Below, in pieces: positions 1-8,419 of a stretch of 64,000 nucleotides of DNA (positions are counted from its first letter, which is position 1; each line of letters begins with the position of its first letter). A program made the position numbers and the translations under genes. Location: the NCBI GenBank assembly GCA_963802915.1, contig CAWDKQ010000018.1, positions 103,818 to 167,817 of the forward strand. Direction: 5' to 3'. The stretch comes from JAICMB01 sp963802915 (GTDB lineage Bacteria; Acidobacteriota; Terriglobia; Bryobacterales; Bryobacteraceae). The notes beneath the pieces are model-generated. The model saw only the letters and a list, made by a program, of their open reading frames with translations, did no database searches and was not told where the DNA came from.

Positions 1-137
1 GCCGAGCCACGCCGCTCCACAGTCTCTTTGCCCGAAGGCCGGCCGCCAATCAGGACGGTGTAAACTTGTTCTTCGGCGCACTCCGCTGACCATGCCGACG
101 ACAGCAGGAGAGCCGCCAGAACAGCTTTGTATAACAT
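1..137 (-). CDS. Secreted protein, N-terminal part only
   Basis: Read on the minus strand, an ATG at 137 opens a frame that stays open to the window edge. It begins MLYKAVLAALLLSSAWSAEC, a good Sec signal peptide (one Lys, then a hydrophobic core, cleavage near A-x-A/S-A). The first mature residues continue with EEQVYTVLIGG. Only about 45 residues are visible, so the function cannot be named. Its ATG overlaps the ATG of the divergent dipeptidase gene: the two start codons share the palindrome CATG at 135-138. Confidence 0.55.
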   Translation of the reverse strand, partial: MLYKAVLAALLLSSAWSAECAEEQVYTVLIGGRPSGKETVERRGS

Positions 138-1296
138 GGGGCCATTGAACCACACCTCGACGCGCCGGCAGGCGCTGAAAGCGCTCGTCACGGCGCCACT
201 GCTGAATTTCGGCCGATACCGTCTGTTCGCGCAATCGAGTCACGAGTATTCGGAACGCGCTGTGCGTCTGGTTCGAGAATCGCTGGTTGTGGACATGCTA
301 GACCAGTTTCTCTATCGCCAGGACATGCGTGCCAAGGAACGGGAATGGCTCTCGAAACCGGGAGCGTTCACGCAAGCCGATTTCGAGCGCTTCCGCGACA
401 CCGGAATCAACGTAATTAATTTCGGCAATGGAGCCGACAATTTCGAAGACGGCATCCGGCTGTTCGCCGATTGGAACAGTTTTATCGCCGGCCATCCCGA
501 CTGGTTGCTGCGAGTCGGCTCCGCTCCCGATTTCATGCGCGCGAAATCATCCGGCCGCTACGGGATTCTTTTGGGATTGCAGAATGCCGCGCACTTCCGC
601 CGTCCCGACGATGTCGACACGTTTTACGGTCTCGGGCAACGCGTTTCGCAGCTCACCTACAACTTCCGGAACCTGGTGGGCAACGGCGCTTTTGAGCCCC
701 ACGACGACGGCGTCAGCGAATTTGGCGGCAAAATTGTCGCGCGCATGAACCAGGTCGGAATGGCCGTGGATGTCGCGCACGCGGGCGACCGCACACAGTT
801 GGACGCCTTCGAAATCTCGAAACGTCCGGTCATAATCTCGCACGGGAATTGCCGCGCATTGAACGCCGGTCATCCGCGCTGCGTGGCCGACGAAGCGATT
901 CGCAAAATGGCCGCGTCGGGCGGCGTGATGGGAATCAACTTCATCAGCTTCATGGTGAAAGAGCATGAGCCGGTATCGATCGATGACGTGATCGATCATT
1001 TCGATTATGTTTCCCGCCTGGTCGGGATCGAGCACGTGGGCGTGGGCAGCGACATCGGAATCGAGAGCAACGATTTCGAGCCGCCGGCCGATTTGAAGCG
1101 AATGCTCACGACCGCCGACAAGCGTTATCGCGTCCACAAGCGCGAAGCGGTCGAAGGTTTGGACCATCCGAAGCGTACCTACGATCTGACCGATGCCCTG
1201 ATCCGAAGAGGGTACACCGACGCTCACATCCGTTTGATACTCGGGGAGAATTTCGTCCGTGTTCTCTCGAAGGCCTGGGAGCCGGTCTCGGCGTAG
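136..1296 (+). CDS. Membrane dipeptidase, peptidase family M19
   Basis: About 386 residues, matching the renal/membrane dipeptidase family (zinc enzymes that hydrolyse dipeptides). The N-terminus contains R-R-Q-A-L-K followed by a hydrophobic stretch, a plausible Tat-like export signal. Family landmarks are visible: the D-x-x-D segment near the mature start (VVDMLDQF), a DVAHAG block near residue 215, ISHGNCRAL near 235, and the C-terminal VGIEHVGVGSDIG block. The usual first motif D-x-H is seen only as D-x-L-D, so one zinc ligand may differ. I prefer the ATG at 136; a TTG at 127 is in frame. Divergent from the partial gene at the window start. Confidence 0.85.
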   Translation: MGPLNHTSTRRQALKALVTAPLLNFGRYRLFAQSSHEYSERAVRLVRESLVVDMLDQFLYRQDMRAKEREWLSKPGAFTQADFERFRDTGINVINFGNGADNFEDGIRLFADWNSFIAGHPDWLLRVGSAPDFMRAKSSGRYGILLGLQNAAHFRRPDDVDTFYGLGQRVSQLTYNFRNLVGNGAFEPHDDGVSEFGGKIVARMNQVGMAVDVAHAGDRTQLDAFEISKRPVIISHGNCRALNAGHPRCVADEAIRKMAASGGVMGINFISFMVKEHEPVSIDDVIDHFDYVSRLVGIEHVGVGSDIGIESNDFEPPADLKRMLTTADKRYRVHKREAVEGLDHPKRTYDLTDALIRRGYTDAHIRLILGENFVRVLSKAWEPVSA

Positions 1297-1355
1297 TTTT
1301 GTAAATGCAGTGAAGGATTTGAGCTATTGACCGAAAAGCCCATCAGAGGCCAATT

Positions 1356-1841
1356 ATGTCGATATCTCCAATCTCAACCCTTTCCAGTTGTTCCACTTCG
1401 AGCGCGCAGAGCATCTCCCAGCAGCAGCGTAACGAATTTCAACAGCTTAGCCAGTCGCTCCAATCGGACAACTTGGCCGGGGCGCAAAAGGCGTACAGCG
1501 CTCTTACGCAGAATTCGTCCAGTTCGAGTTCCCCTTCGAATCAAAACAGCCCGCTTGCCCAGGATTTCAAGGCGATCGGGACGGCGTTGCAATCCGGCGA
1601 CCTCCAGGGCGCACAGTCGGCCTTTGCGCAGCTTCAAAAGGACGCATCATCGTCGTCCTCGACGTCGCAGGCAACACAAGGCTCATCCGGCACGCACCGC
1701 GGGCACCACCGCCATCATCATGCATCCGAAAGCGATACGAGTTCTTCGACGAGCACGGACACGAACTCTACGAGTTCAACCGCCCGGGCCAGTTCGTCAA
1801 CCAGCTCGACAACCGGAAACGTGGTCAATCTGCTCGCTTAA
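1356..1841 (+). CDS. Ser/Thr-rich protein with two ALQSGDL-type helical repeats
   Basis: A 161-residue low-complexity protein. Two related helical segments are visible, one starting near residue 27 (EFQQLSQSLQSDNLAGAQ) and one near residue 69 (DFKAIGTALQSGDLQGAQ). They are separated and followed by long Ser/Thr tracts and a His-rich patch (HRGHHRHHH, about residue 113). A Shine-Dalgarno AGAGG lies 6 nt before the ATG. Codon-position bias fits this frame better than the longer overlapping frame starting at 1327. No signal peptide. The function is unknown; it is paired with the next gene, which has a similar composition. Confidence 0.65.
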   Translation: MSISPISTLSSCSTSSAQSISQQQRNEFQQLSQSLQSDNLAGAQKAYSALTQNSSSSSSPSNQNSPLAQDFKAIGTALQSGDLQGAQSAFAQLQKDASSSSSTSQATQGSSGTHRGHHRHHHASESDTSSSTSTDTNSTSSTARASSSTSSTTGNVVNLLA

Positions 1842-1884
1842 AGGGATTCGGCACGGCTGCCGATAGACAATCGGGGAGATCTCA

Positions 1885-2337
1885 ATGGGCACTACTTCGT
1901 CCGTAAATCTCGGTTTAGCTAATCTCGTTCAGGATCTTACGAATATCGGCTCGCCGCTGGTATCCTCGCCTACGGCCATGGCGGCTTTGGAGAAGGCTTC
2001 GCCGAGCGATATCGTTCAACTGAGCGCGGAGGCGAGCCAACTGCAAGGGATGAGCGTGCTGTTTGGCGAGTCAAACACCGCGACCACGAACCCTACGGCC
2101 GCGGATTCTATTCTTTCCGCTATGTACCCGAACAGCGGGAGTACTACTCCGTCGACGTCAGCCTTGGACCAAGCTTTGGCGGACGCGTCATCCGGATCGA
2201 GTACGGGAGCAAGCAGTTCGACCCCGAGCACGACGTCGTCATCTTCGACCGCGTCCACGCCCTCGCTTGCCCAGGCATTAGCCACTTATCAAAGTAATTT
2301 GCAGTCGGATGAGATCCAGTCGATGTTTGGGGAGTAA
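1885..2337 (+). CDS. Ser/Thr-rich hypothetical protein, partner of the upstream gene
   Basis: A 150-residue protein with an ordered, alanine-rich N-terminal half, a long Ser/Thr linker (about residues 105-125) and a short C-terminal helix ending SLAQALATYQSNLQSDEIQ. No signal peptide, membrane segment or recognised domain is visible. A GGGGAG ribosome binding site precedes the ATG. The composition and the 43-nt spacing to the preceding Ser/Thr-rich gene suggest that the two are co-transcribed. No function can be assigned. Confidence 0.6.
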   Translation: MGTTSSVNLGLANLVQDLTNIGSPLVSSPTAMAALEKASPSDIVQLSAEASQLQGMSVLFGESNTATTNPTAADSILSAMYPNSGSTTPSTSALDQALADASSGSSTGASSSTPSTTSSSSTASTPSLAQALATYQSNLQSDEIQSMFGE

Positions 2338-2440
2338 ACCGGCAGTAGGGTAAGATAACATTGCTTAAGGAGCCCGGCTGAGCTGTGAAGAGGCTGCCAG
2401 TCTCCCGCGATGAATGCCGGGAATTCGTGTAACTCACGCC

Positions 2441-3421
2441 ATGAAGCGCGTCAGGCGTCCCCTCGGGATGGTTGTATGCCTGGGATTTTGCTGCCTTTCG
2501 GCGCCCGCCCAAGACCGTGACACACGCGCGGATTACGCGGCTAAGGTACGCGAATCGTATAACTTCCGTTTCGGCCCACAGGCCATCTCGGCGCCCGGAA
2601 ACGCTGCCATCACCGGCGGCGAATTCATCCAACCCGGAGCGTTTCCGACCGCTGAGTATTGCGGCAACTGCCATCCGGACGCTTACGCCCAATGGCGTCA
2701 GTCGCTGCACGGCAACTCCTTTCGTACCCCCTTCTATCGAACCAGCGTCAATATTCTCCTACGTACCAAGGGCATCGAATTTACCCGTCATTGCGACAGT
2801 TGCCACAATCCCATCGGCGTTCTGACTGGCGCCCTCACAGGGAACTCGAATGTCGACCGCAAATTCGACGAAGACGGCGTCACCTGCATGACATGTCACG
2901 CCATTGAGCAGTTGCAGCCGCCCTCCGGGAACGGAAGCTATGTAATGGGAGTGCCGTCGGTAATGCTGGACGCGAGCGGCAAGCCAATTCCCGGTGAAGT
3001 TCCGGACGAGCAGATTATGGCGCATCCGAAGGATCACGGGAAAGCAGTGATGCGGGACTTTTATCGCTCCTCCGAGTTTTGCGCCGCTTGTCACAAGGCC
3101 AACCTGCCGAATGGGTTAAACGATTATAAGTTTATTCGCGCATTCACCACGTATGACGAGTGGCAGAATTCCAAGTTTTCGCAGCGCAATCCGCTCGCCT
3201 TTTATTCGGCGGACCTGCGCACATGCCAGAAATGCCACATGATGCGCGAGCCGGCGACGGAAAAGGAATACGGCGCCAAGAAAGGTACGTTCGCTTCGCA
3301 TCGCTGGGTAGCTGGCAACACCGCCGTACCTTTCTATTACGGCTATAACGAGCAATTACAGAAGACGGTGGAATTTCTCAAATCGGGCTATTATCTTGAA
3401 TCTCGACCTGTTCGCCCTTAA
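2441..3421 (+). CDS. Pentaheme c-type cytochrome, front part of a frameshifted cytochrome-TPR gene
   Basis: From ATG 2441 the protein starts with a Sec signal peptide (MKRVRRPLG then a hydrophobic core, SAPA-Q cleavage); an upstream ATG at 2414 is in frame. Five CxxCH haem sites are visible: CGNCH, CDSCH, CMTCH, CAACH and CQKCH. The first is in a cytochrome c554-like context (EYCGNCHPDAYAQW). The frame stops at 3421 with an out-of-place tail, ESRPVRP. The next frame begins exactly where a continuing protein would be expected: dropping one base near 3394-3398 gives GYYL-NLDLFALKK. I read both frames as one periplasmic electron-transfer protein of about 716 residues. Whether the extra base is real or a sequencing error cannot be decided here. 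Confidence 0.85.
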   Translation: MKRVRRPLGMVVCLGFCCLSAPAQDRDTRADYAAKVRESYNFRFGPQAISAPGNAAITGGEFIQPGAFPTAEYCGNCHPDAYAQWRQSLHGNSFRTPFYRTSVNILLRTKGIEFTRHCDSCHNPIGVLTGALTGNSNVDRKFDEDGVTCMTCHAIEQLQPPSGNGSYVMGVPSVMLDASGKPIPGEVPDEQIMAHPKDHGKAVMRDFYRSSEFCAACHKANLPNGLNDYKFIRAFTTYDEWQNSKFSQRNPLAFYSADLRTCQKCHMMREPATEKEYGAKKGTFASHRWVAGNTAVPFYYGYNEQLQKTVEFLKSGYYLESRPVRP

Positions 3422-4589
3422 GAAAGAAGACGCGGAGGAAGTGATCGCGCCGGTCGGTTCGAAGTCTTTCGATCTTTCTCCCGGCGAAACGGTTCAGATG
3501 ATGGTGATTATTCAGAACCGGAACATCGGCCATTCGCTGGTTCCGGAAGTCCGCGATTTATATGAACCGTGGGTCGAATTCGAGGTGAAAGACGCCGGCG
3601 GCCGCGAAGTCTACCACAGCGGATTCCTGAAACCCGACGGTTCACTCGATGAGCGCGCACATAGTTTCACCAACCGGCCGGTGAACAACGACGGAGAGTT
3701 CGTCGACAACCACAAGGTCTGGACCATCCACTCGGTGGCTTACGACAACACCATTCAGGCCGGCCGCTCCGCGCTGGTCCGCTATCAATTCCGCATCCCG
3801 CCGGATGCCAAATCCCCTCTTGCCGTGACGGTGAAGGTGAACTACCGGCATTTTCGTCAGAGCTATCTGAACAATATTTTTGGGCCCGACCATCCCGCTT
3901 ACCCGGTCGTAGAAATCACCTCTCGTACGCGCACGTTTAATATCGGACATAACTCGCCCGTGCCGCCGGACCCCGACGATAACCCCGATTGGATGCGCTG
4001 GAATAATCTGGGCATCGGGTATCTTGACGAATTGCAATACGCCGACGCGCTAAAGTCCTTCAGCGAAGTTGTGAAGCTGCGTCCCGATTATGCGGACGGG
4101 CGCATCAATGTCGCTCTGACCTACATCGAGTGGGAGAAATATGAGCAAGCGCGTAGCAGCCTGGAGAAAGCTCTCGAATTGAGTCCCAGCAATGCCCGTG
4201 CGCTTTATTACCTTGGGCTGGTAGAACGCCGCGCAGGGAATTGCAACTTGGAAGTCGCCGATCTGCGCGAGGTCGTCGAGAAATATCCGCAATCGCGCGA
4301 CGCCCGCCGCGAATTGGGGATCTCGTATTACCAGCAGCATCTCTATAAAGAAGCAAGAGAACAGTTCGAAGCGCTGCAAGCCATCGATCCCGATGACCTC
4401 GCGGCGCACTATAATCTCGCCGTGATCTATCGACGGATGGGCATGAAGGAAAAGGCGGCGGAGCAGGCGGCATTGTTCGCGACGAAGCAGGTGGATCCGG
4501 GCGCGCCGACTTACTCTCTCGATTTCCTGCGCAAGCATCCCGAGATATCGATCGAGAGCGTGCCGTGGCACGTCCACAAAGAACCTTGA
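3396..4589 (+). CDS. Rear part of the cytochrome-TPR protein: beta domain plus TPR repeats
   Basis: This 397-residue frame starts at a TTG without a convincing ribosome site and overlaps the cytochrome frame by 26 nt in the +1 frame. It lacks a signal peptide. Residues about 20-180 form a beta-rich domain with conserved-looking blocks (NRNIGHSLVPEVRDLYEPW, HSFTNRPVN, HKVWTIHSVAYDN), the kind that follows haem domains in multihaem proteins. From about residue 200 there are at least five TPR units. Standing alone it would be a cytoplasmic TPR protein, which makes little sense. It is better explained as the C-terminal two thirds of the upstream cytochrome after a one-base frameshift. Confidence 0.8.
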   Translation: MNLDLFALKKEDAEEVIAPVGSKSFDLSPGETVQMMVIIQNRNIGHSLVPEVRDLYEPWVEFEVKDAGGREVYHSGFLKPDGSLDERAHSFTNRPVNNDGEFVDNHKVWTIHSVAYDNTIQAGRSALVRYQFRIPPDAKSPLAVTVKVNYRHFRQSYLNNIFGPDHPAYPVVEITSRTRTFNIGHNSPVPPDPDDNPDWMRWNNLGIGYLDELQYADALKSFSEVVKLRPDYADGRINVALTYIEWEKYEQARSSLEKALELSPSNARALYYLGLVERRAGNCNLEVADLREVVEKYPQSRDARRELGISYYQQHLYKEAREQFEALQAIDPDDLAAHYNLAVIYRRMGMKEKAAEQAALFATKQVDPGAPTYSLDFLRKHPEISIESVPWHVHKEP

Positions 4590-4607
4590 TTACCGAGGAA
4601 GTTAACT

Positions 4608-6446
4608 TTGGATAAGAATCGACGCCGTTTTATTCGTTCCTTAAGCCGTACTGCGCTGGTGCTCCCGTTTGGAGACGTGCTGGCGATGGCCGGACAAACA
4701 ATCGCCGGACCAACGGAACGCAGTTATAACGCGAAGGCTATGCCCGCGCCGAAGGGCCCGAAATCCCCGATCGAAGGCACTCCTCTCGGTGTGAGTTTTG
4801 TCGACGTGGTGAAGGAAGCCGGGCTGGCAGTGAAGACAACTTACGGCGGCGAGGGCAAGAATAAATATCTGCTTGAGACCACCGGCTGCGGTCTCGCCTT
4901 TTACGATTACGACGAAGATGGCTGGCTCGATATTTTTCTAGTGAACGGCTGGCGTCTGGAAGGATTCCCTGCCGGCCACGAACCCCGCTGCCATCTCTTC
5001 AAGAACAATCGCGACGGAACGTTTACCGACGTCACCAAAGGATCGGGGCTCGACAAGCGCACGGGTTGGGGACAAGCCTGCTGCGTCGGCGATTACAACA
5101 ACGATGGCCACGACGATCTGTTCGTGACTTACTACGGGCAAAACGCCCTGTACCGCAATAACGGAGACGGCACTTTCACGGATGTGACCGAGAAAACGGG
5201 CCTCATCCAACCGGGTCCCAAGACGCGCTGGAACACCGGCTGCACCTTTGTCGATTACGACCGCGACGGACATCTCGATTTATTTGTCGCAAACTATGTC
5301 GATTTCGATTTGAAGACCGCTCCGCCGCCGGAAGCCGGCCCGTGTACGTATAAAGGCGTGCTGGTCGCGTGCGGGCCGCCCGGACTTCGCGGCGGGAAGA
5401 ACATTCTCTATCACAACAATGGCGACGGGACCTTCACCGATGTCAGCGAGAAGGCCGGCATCTGGAACACGACCGGGACCTACGGACTGAGCGTGGCCGC
5501 ATCGGATCTCAACAACGACGGCTGGCCCGACATTTATGTCGCGAACGATTCCAGTACCGCGACGCTCTATGAGAACCAGAAGGACGGGACGTTCAAAGAC
5601 GTCGCGATTGAATCTGGCGCCGCGCTATCGCCGGAAGGCAAACCTCAAGCGGGCATGGGCGTTTCGATCGGCGATTACAATCGCGACGGCAATTTGGATG
5701 TTGTAAAAACCAATTTCGCCGGCGACACGGATTCGCTGTACACGAATCTCGGCGACGGATCCTTCGAAGACCGCACCTATCCGAGCGGCATTGGCGTCAA
5801 CACGCGATTGCTCGGCTGGGGTGTCGGTTTCTTCGATATGGATAACGACGGATGGCTCGACGTTTTGATGTCGAACGGGCATGTTTATCCGGAAGTGGAT
5901 AAGTCCAACGCGGATCTGAAATATGCGGAGCACAAATACCTGTATCGAAATCTGCAAAATGGCCGCTTCGAGGAAGTGACGTCCATGGGCGGTCCGGGCA
6001 TTCTCGAGAACGCACCCGCGCGCGGATGCGCTTTCGGCGATTACAACAACGACGGGTATCTCGATATTGCTGTCAATTGCGTGAACGCGATTCCGCAGCT
6101 CCTGCGCTGCGATTCCACTCTGAATCGAAATTGGATCAAGATCAAACTGGTCGGCGTGAAGTCGAATCGGACGGGCATCGGCAGCCGCGTGACGGTGGTC
6201 GCGAAGACCAAGGCGGGCTCGCAAGAGCCTCTGGTGCAAATGGACGAATTGCGAAGCGGCGGAAGCTATTTTTCCCAAAACGATTTGCGCATGCATTTCG
6301 GGCTGGACCAGGCGAAACGAGTGGACAACGTGCAGATCCGCTGGCTCAGCGGGCAGGTGGATCAGTTGAAAGACCTGGAAGTCAATCGGCTCTACGTGAT
6401 CGAGGAGGGCGGCAAGATCCTCAAGTCGGAAAAGTTGAAGGGATGA
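4608..6446 (+). CDS. CRTAC1 family protein: FG-GAP/VCBS repeats with ASPIC/UnbV C-terminus
   Basis: A 612-residue protein starting at TTG 4608, with a GAGG ribosome site upstream. The N-terminus has a twin-arginine type signal (RRRFIRS-LSRTALVLPFG). At least seven FG-GAP/VCBS calcium-binding repeats of the D-Y/F-N-N/R-D-G-x-x-D-L type run through the body, for example DYNNDGHDDLFV and DYDRDGHLDLFVANY, forming a beta propeller. The last about 100 residues are an ASPIC/UnbV domain (GIGSRVTVVAK, GGSYFSQNDLRMHFGLD, VDNVQIRWLSGQ). It lies 18 nt after the cytochrome-TPR gene, so the two are likely one operon. Exported; the substrate is unknown. Confidence 0.9.
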   Translation: MDKNRRRFIRSLSRTALVLPFGDVLAMAGQTIAGPTERSYNAKAMPAPKGPKSPIEGTPLGVSFVDVVKEAGLAVKTTYGGEGKNKYLLETTGCGLAFYDYDEDGWLDIFLVNGWRLEGFPAGHEPRCHLFKNNRDGTFTDVTKGSGLDKRTGWGQACCVGDYNNDGHDDLFVTYYGQNALYRNNGDGTFTDVTEKTGLIQPGPKTRWNTGCTFVDYDRDGHLDLFVANYVDFDLKTAPPPEAGPCTYKGVLVACGPPGLRGGKNILYHNNGDGTFTDVSEKAGIWNTTGTYGLSVAASDLNNDGWPDIYVANDSSTATLYENQKDGTFKDVAIESGAALSPEGKPQAGMGVSIGDYNRDGNLDVVKTNFAGDTDSLYTNLGDGSFEDRTYPSGIGVNTRLLGWGVGFFDMDNDGWLDVLMSNGHVYPEVDKSNADLKYAEHKYLYRNLQNGRFEEVTSMGGPGILENAPARGCAFGDYNNDGYLDIAVNCVNAIPQLLRCDSTLNRNWIKIKLVGVKSNRTGIGSRVTVVAKTKAGSQEPLVQMDELRSGGSYFSQNDLRMHFGLDQAKRVDNVQIRWLSGQVDQLKDLEVNRLYVIEEGGKILKSEKLKG

Positions 6447-6871
6447 TCTTTCGCTGCGTCTTTGTTATTTGCGCCCTGGCAGCGGCGTCGCACGCGGAAG
6501 GATCGTGTCCATGGTTGAACGCCGCGACGGCTGCGGGAGCGCTCGGCGGACCGGTTCAATCGGAGACGACCATGCACGTTTGCAGTTTCGTTAGCCGGCA
6601 TAGTGAACTACGAATCCAGGTAGAGGCGATGTCCGCATCGCATCCTGCTCATTGCAATGGCGCGATCGAGCAACTCAAGGGGATTGGCAACGAGGCCACG
6701 GCCTGCTCGTTGGAATCCAAGGGTGGTAAGACTGCCGAACAGGTGACCGGGAGGGTTCGCGACCAGGCCTTTGTGATCACGCTGGTCACTGACGATCGCT
6801 CGATAAGCCGGAATTTGCTGCGGGACAAAGCTTGCAGAGTTGCTGAACAGGTGGCCGGGAATTTGTTTTAA
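6443..6871 (+). CDS. Small secreted cysteine-containing protein
   Basis: The ATG overlaps the stop of the CRTAC1 gene (ATGA at 6443-6446), which indicates translational coupling. It gives 142 residues, beginning with a short signal peptide (MIFRCVFVICALAAASHA). The mature part has cysteines near residues 21, 48, 71, 86 and 131, probably disulphide-bonded in the periplasm. No known domain is recognised. Its last codons overlap the convergent ASCH-like gene by 4 nt. It probably belongs with the preceding cytochrome/CRTAC1 operon. Confidence 0.75.
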   Translation: MIFRCVFVICALAAASHAEGSCPWLNAATAAGALGGPVQSETTMHVCSFVSRHSELRIQVEAMSASHPAHCNGAIEQLKGIGNEATACSLESKGGKTAEQVTGRVRDQAFVITLVTDDRSISRNLLRDKACRVAEQVAGNLF

Positions 6872-7161
6872 CTCTTCTTGCCGCGCGGCGGGACGTAGTG
6901 GAACCGCACAAGGTAGATATTCTGACCTTTCCCGTGCTTCGCAACCTTGAGCAGGTCGATAACGCCCAGAAATCCGGATTCTCGCGCCAATGCCGGGGTG
7001 ATATCCGGAAAACCGATCGGTTCGATGGAATCCACTTCTATCTCACCTTCTTCCATGCGGTACCGCTTTCCGACCTTTACGCGAGAACTCATCCAAATTC
7101 GAACGCTGCAAGTGATCTCTCCGCGACGTACCCCATCCCGCAATCGCTTGGTAAAGACCAT
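6868..7161 (-). CDS. ASCH/PUA-like domain protein
   Basis: A 97-residue cytoplasmic protein. The pattern LRDGVRRGEITCSVRIW near the start, followed by VKVGKRYRM, a central DSIEPIGFPDIT and a C-terminal beta strand YLVRFHYV, fits the small ASCH (PUA-superfamily) fold. Family members bind RNA or modified nucleosides, and some hydrolyse N4-acetylcytidine. I cannot assign a substrate. It converges on the small secreted protein gene with overlapping stop codons (6868-6871) and lies just downstream of the TPR gene on the same strand. Confidence 0.7.
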   Translation of the reverse strand: MVFTKRLRDGVRRGEITCSVRIWMSSRVKVGKRYRMEEGEIEVDSIEPIGFPDITPALARESGFLGVIDLLKVAKHGKGQNIYLVRFHYVPPRGKKS

Positions 7162-7173
7162 ATTCGTTGAACG

Positions 7174-8403
7174 CTAGCGATCCTGTCCGAGCTTCTTCTC
7201 TTTCGACTGCTCCTCCGCTCGCCGGATCTCGGCAGCTTTATCGAACGCCTGTTTCGCTCCCGCGGCATCGCCCTTCTTGCGCAGGAGAAGTCCCAGGTTG
7301 TTCCATGCTCCGGCATCGGTGCCGTCGAGCGCGACGGAATGCTGCAAGGCTTCAATCGCGCCATCGTTGTTGCCTTGCTCCTTAAGGAGGGTGCCGAGTT
7401 CGTACCACGCATTGATGTACTTCGGATCGCTCTGGACTGCCGCGCGCAACTGCTCCACCGCCTTATCGGGATCTCCCGAATCGACGTAAGTAACGCCGAG
7501 CGTGTAGTGCGCCGCCGCAAGCGTGGGTTCGAGCTTGACGGCCTGCTCCAGCTCCGCTCTCGCATGAGGCAGGTCGTCGGCTTTCTTATAAGCAACGCCG
7601 AGATCGTAATGGGCGGACGCGGTCTCGGGATGTTCGTGAACCACTTTGGAGAGCTCCCGTATCGCGGCTTGGAGCTGTCCGGCGGCGATATACGCGTAAC
7701 CGACGTTGACCTGAACGTGGAGGTTGTTCGGCTCCTCGCGCAGGATTTTCTGAAACTCGCGCAGTCCCCCGGCCGGGTCGCCCGAATTGACTAAGGCATT
7801 CCCATAACTGGTGCGGAGCGTTGTATTTTTCGGATCGAGCTCCAGAGCCCGCCGATACGCATCGCGCGCATCGACGTAGCGTTTCTGACGGCGATAGGCT
7901 TCGGCCAGAGCTTCGAGAATGGCGGCGTTGTTGGGAAGCAGCCGCGCCGCTTTGCTCAGTTCGATTGCCGCCTCGCGATCATGGCCAACATCTTCGTAGA
8001 CAGACCCCAGACGGAAGCGATAATCTCCATGATCGGGCGCCAGCGCGACTGCTTTTTGAAGCGCGCGCACAGCGGGATCGATCTGTTGCGCGAGTCGCAG
8101 CGCCACGCCAAGGTGAAACCAGGCTTGCGCCATTTTGGGGTCCAGTTCCGTGGCGCGTTGGAAATACGGTATGGATTCCGGCTGTCGGTTCGTTGCGGCT
8201 AACAAGAATCCGATCTGGTCCTGGTAGACGGCCGACTTCGGGACCATCTTCGCTAGTTGCTGGTAATCGGCGAGGGCGGCGTTGGCATCGCGGGCGGCGA
8301 GATGCTGGTGCGCCGAAGTCTCCAGTTGCTGGACCGATTGTGCCGATTGCGCGGCCAACGCGAGGGCAAGAAACAACAGCCACAGTGGAATGCGCAGCCA
8401 CAT
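7174..8403 (-). CDS. Secreted TPR repeat protein
   Basis: 409 residues. An N-terminal signal peptide (MWLRIPLWLLFLALALAAQSAQS) precedes about ten consecutive TPR units of the A-x-x-x-L-G-x-x-x-x-x-x-x-x-A-x-x-x-F/Y-x-x-A type, for example the units starting AWFHLGVALR, HVQVNVGYAY, AHYDLGVAY and AWNNLGLLLR. A charged tail ends it (EEQSKEKKLGQDR). It is likely a periplasmic protein-protein interaction scaffold. It sits first on this strand after the M20 peptidase gene, with a 16-nt gap, so the two are probably co-transcribed. Confidence 0.85.
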   Translation of the reverse strand: MWLRIPLWLLFLALALAAQSAQSVQQLETSAHQHLAARDANAALADYQQLAKMVPKSAVYQDQIGFLLAATNRQPESIPYFQRATELDPKMAQAWFHLGVALRLAQQIDPAVRALQKAVALAPDHGDYRFRLGSVYEDVGHDREAAIELSKAARLLPNNAAILEALAEAYRRQKRYVDARDAYRRALELDPKNTTLRTSYGNALVNSGDPAGGLREFQKILREEPNNLHVQVNVGYAYIAAGQLQAAIRELSKVVHEHPETASAHYDLGVAYKKADDLPHARAELEQAVKLEPTLAAAHYTLGVTYVDSGDPDKAVEQLRAAVQSDPKYINAWYELGTLLKEQGNNDGAIEALQHSVALDGTDAGAWNNLGLLLRKKGDAAGAKQAFDKAAEIRRAEEQSKEKKLGQDR

Positions 8404-8419
8404 TCGTTCTATTTTACTT

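Noticed and set aside
547..1227. A 226-codon minus-strand frame opposite the dipeptidase
   Set aside because: It is antisense to a gene with clear M19 motifs; high-GC codon bias makes such long antisense frames common. No ribosome site or domain.
1327..1866. A 179-codon frame overlapping the Ser/Thr-rich gene
   Set aside because: Arg/Pro-rich, no ribosome site; the 1356-1841 frame has AGAGG before its ATG and repeated helical units.
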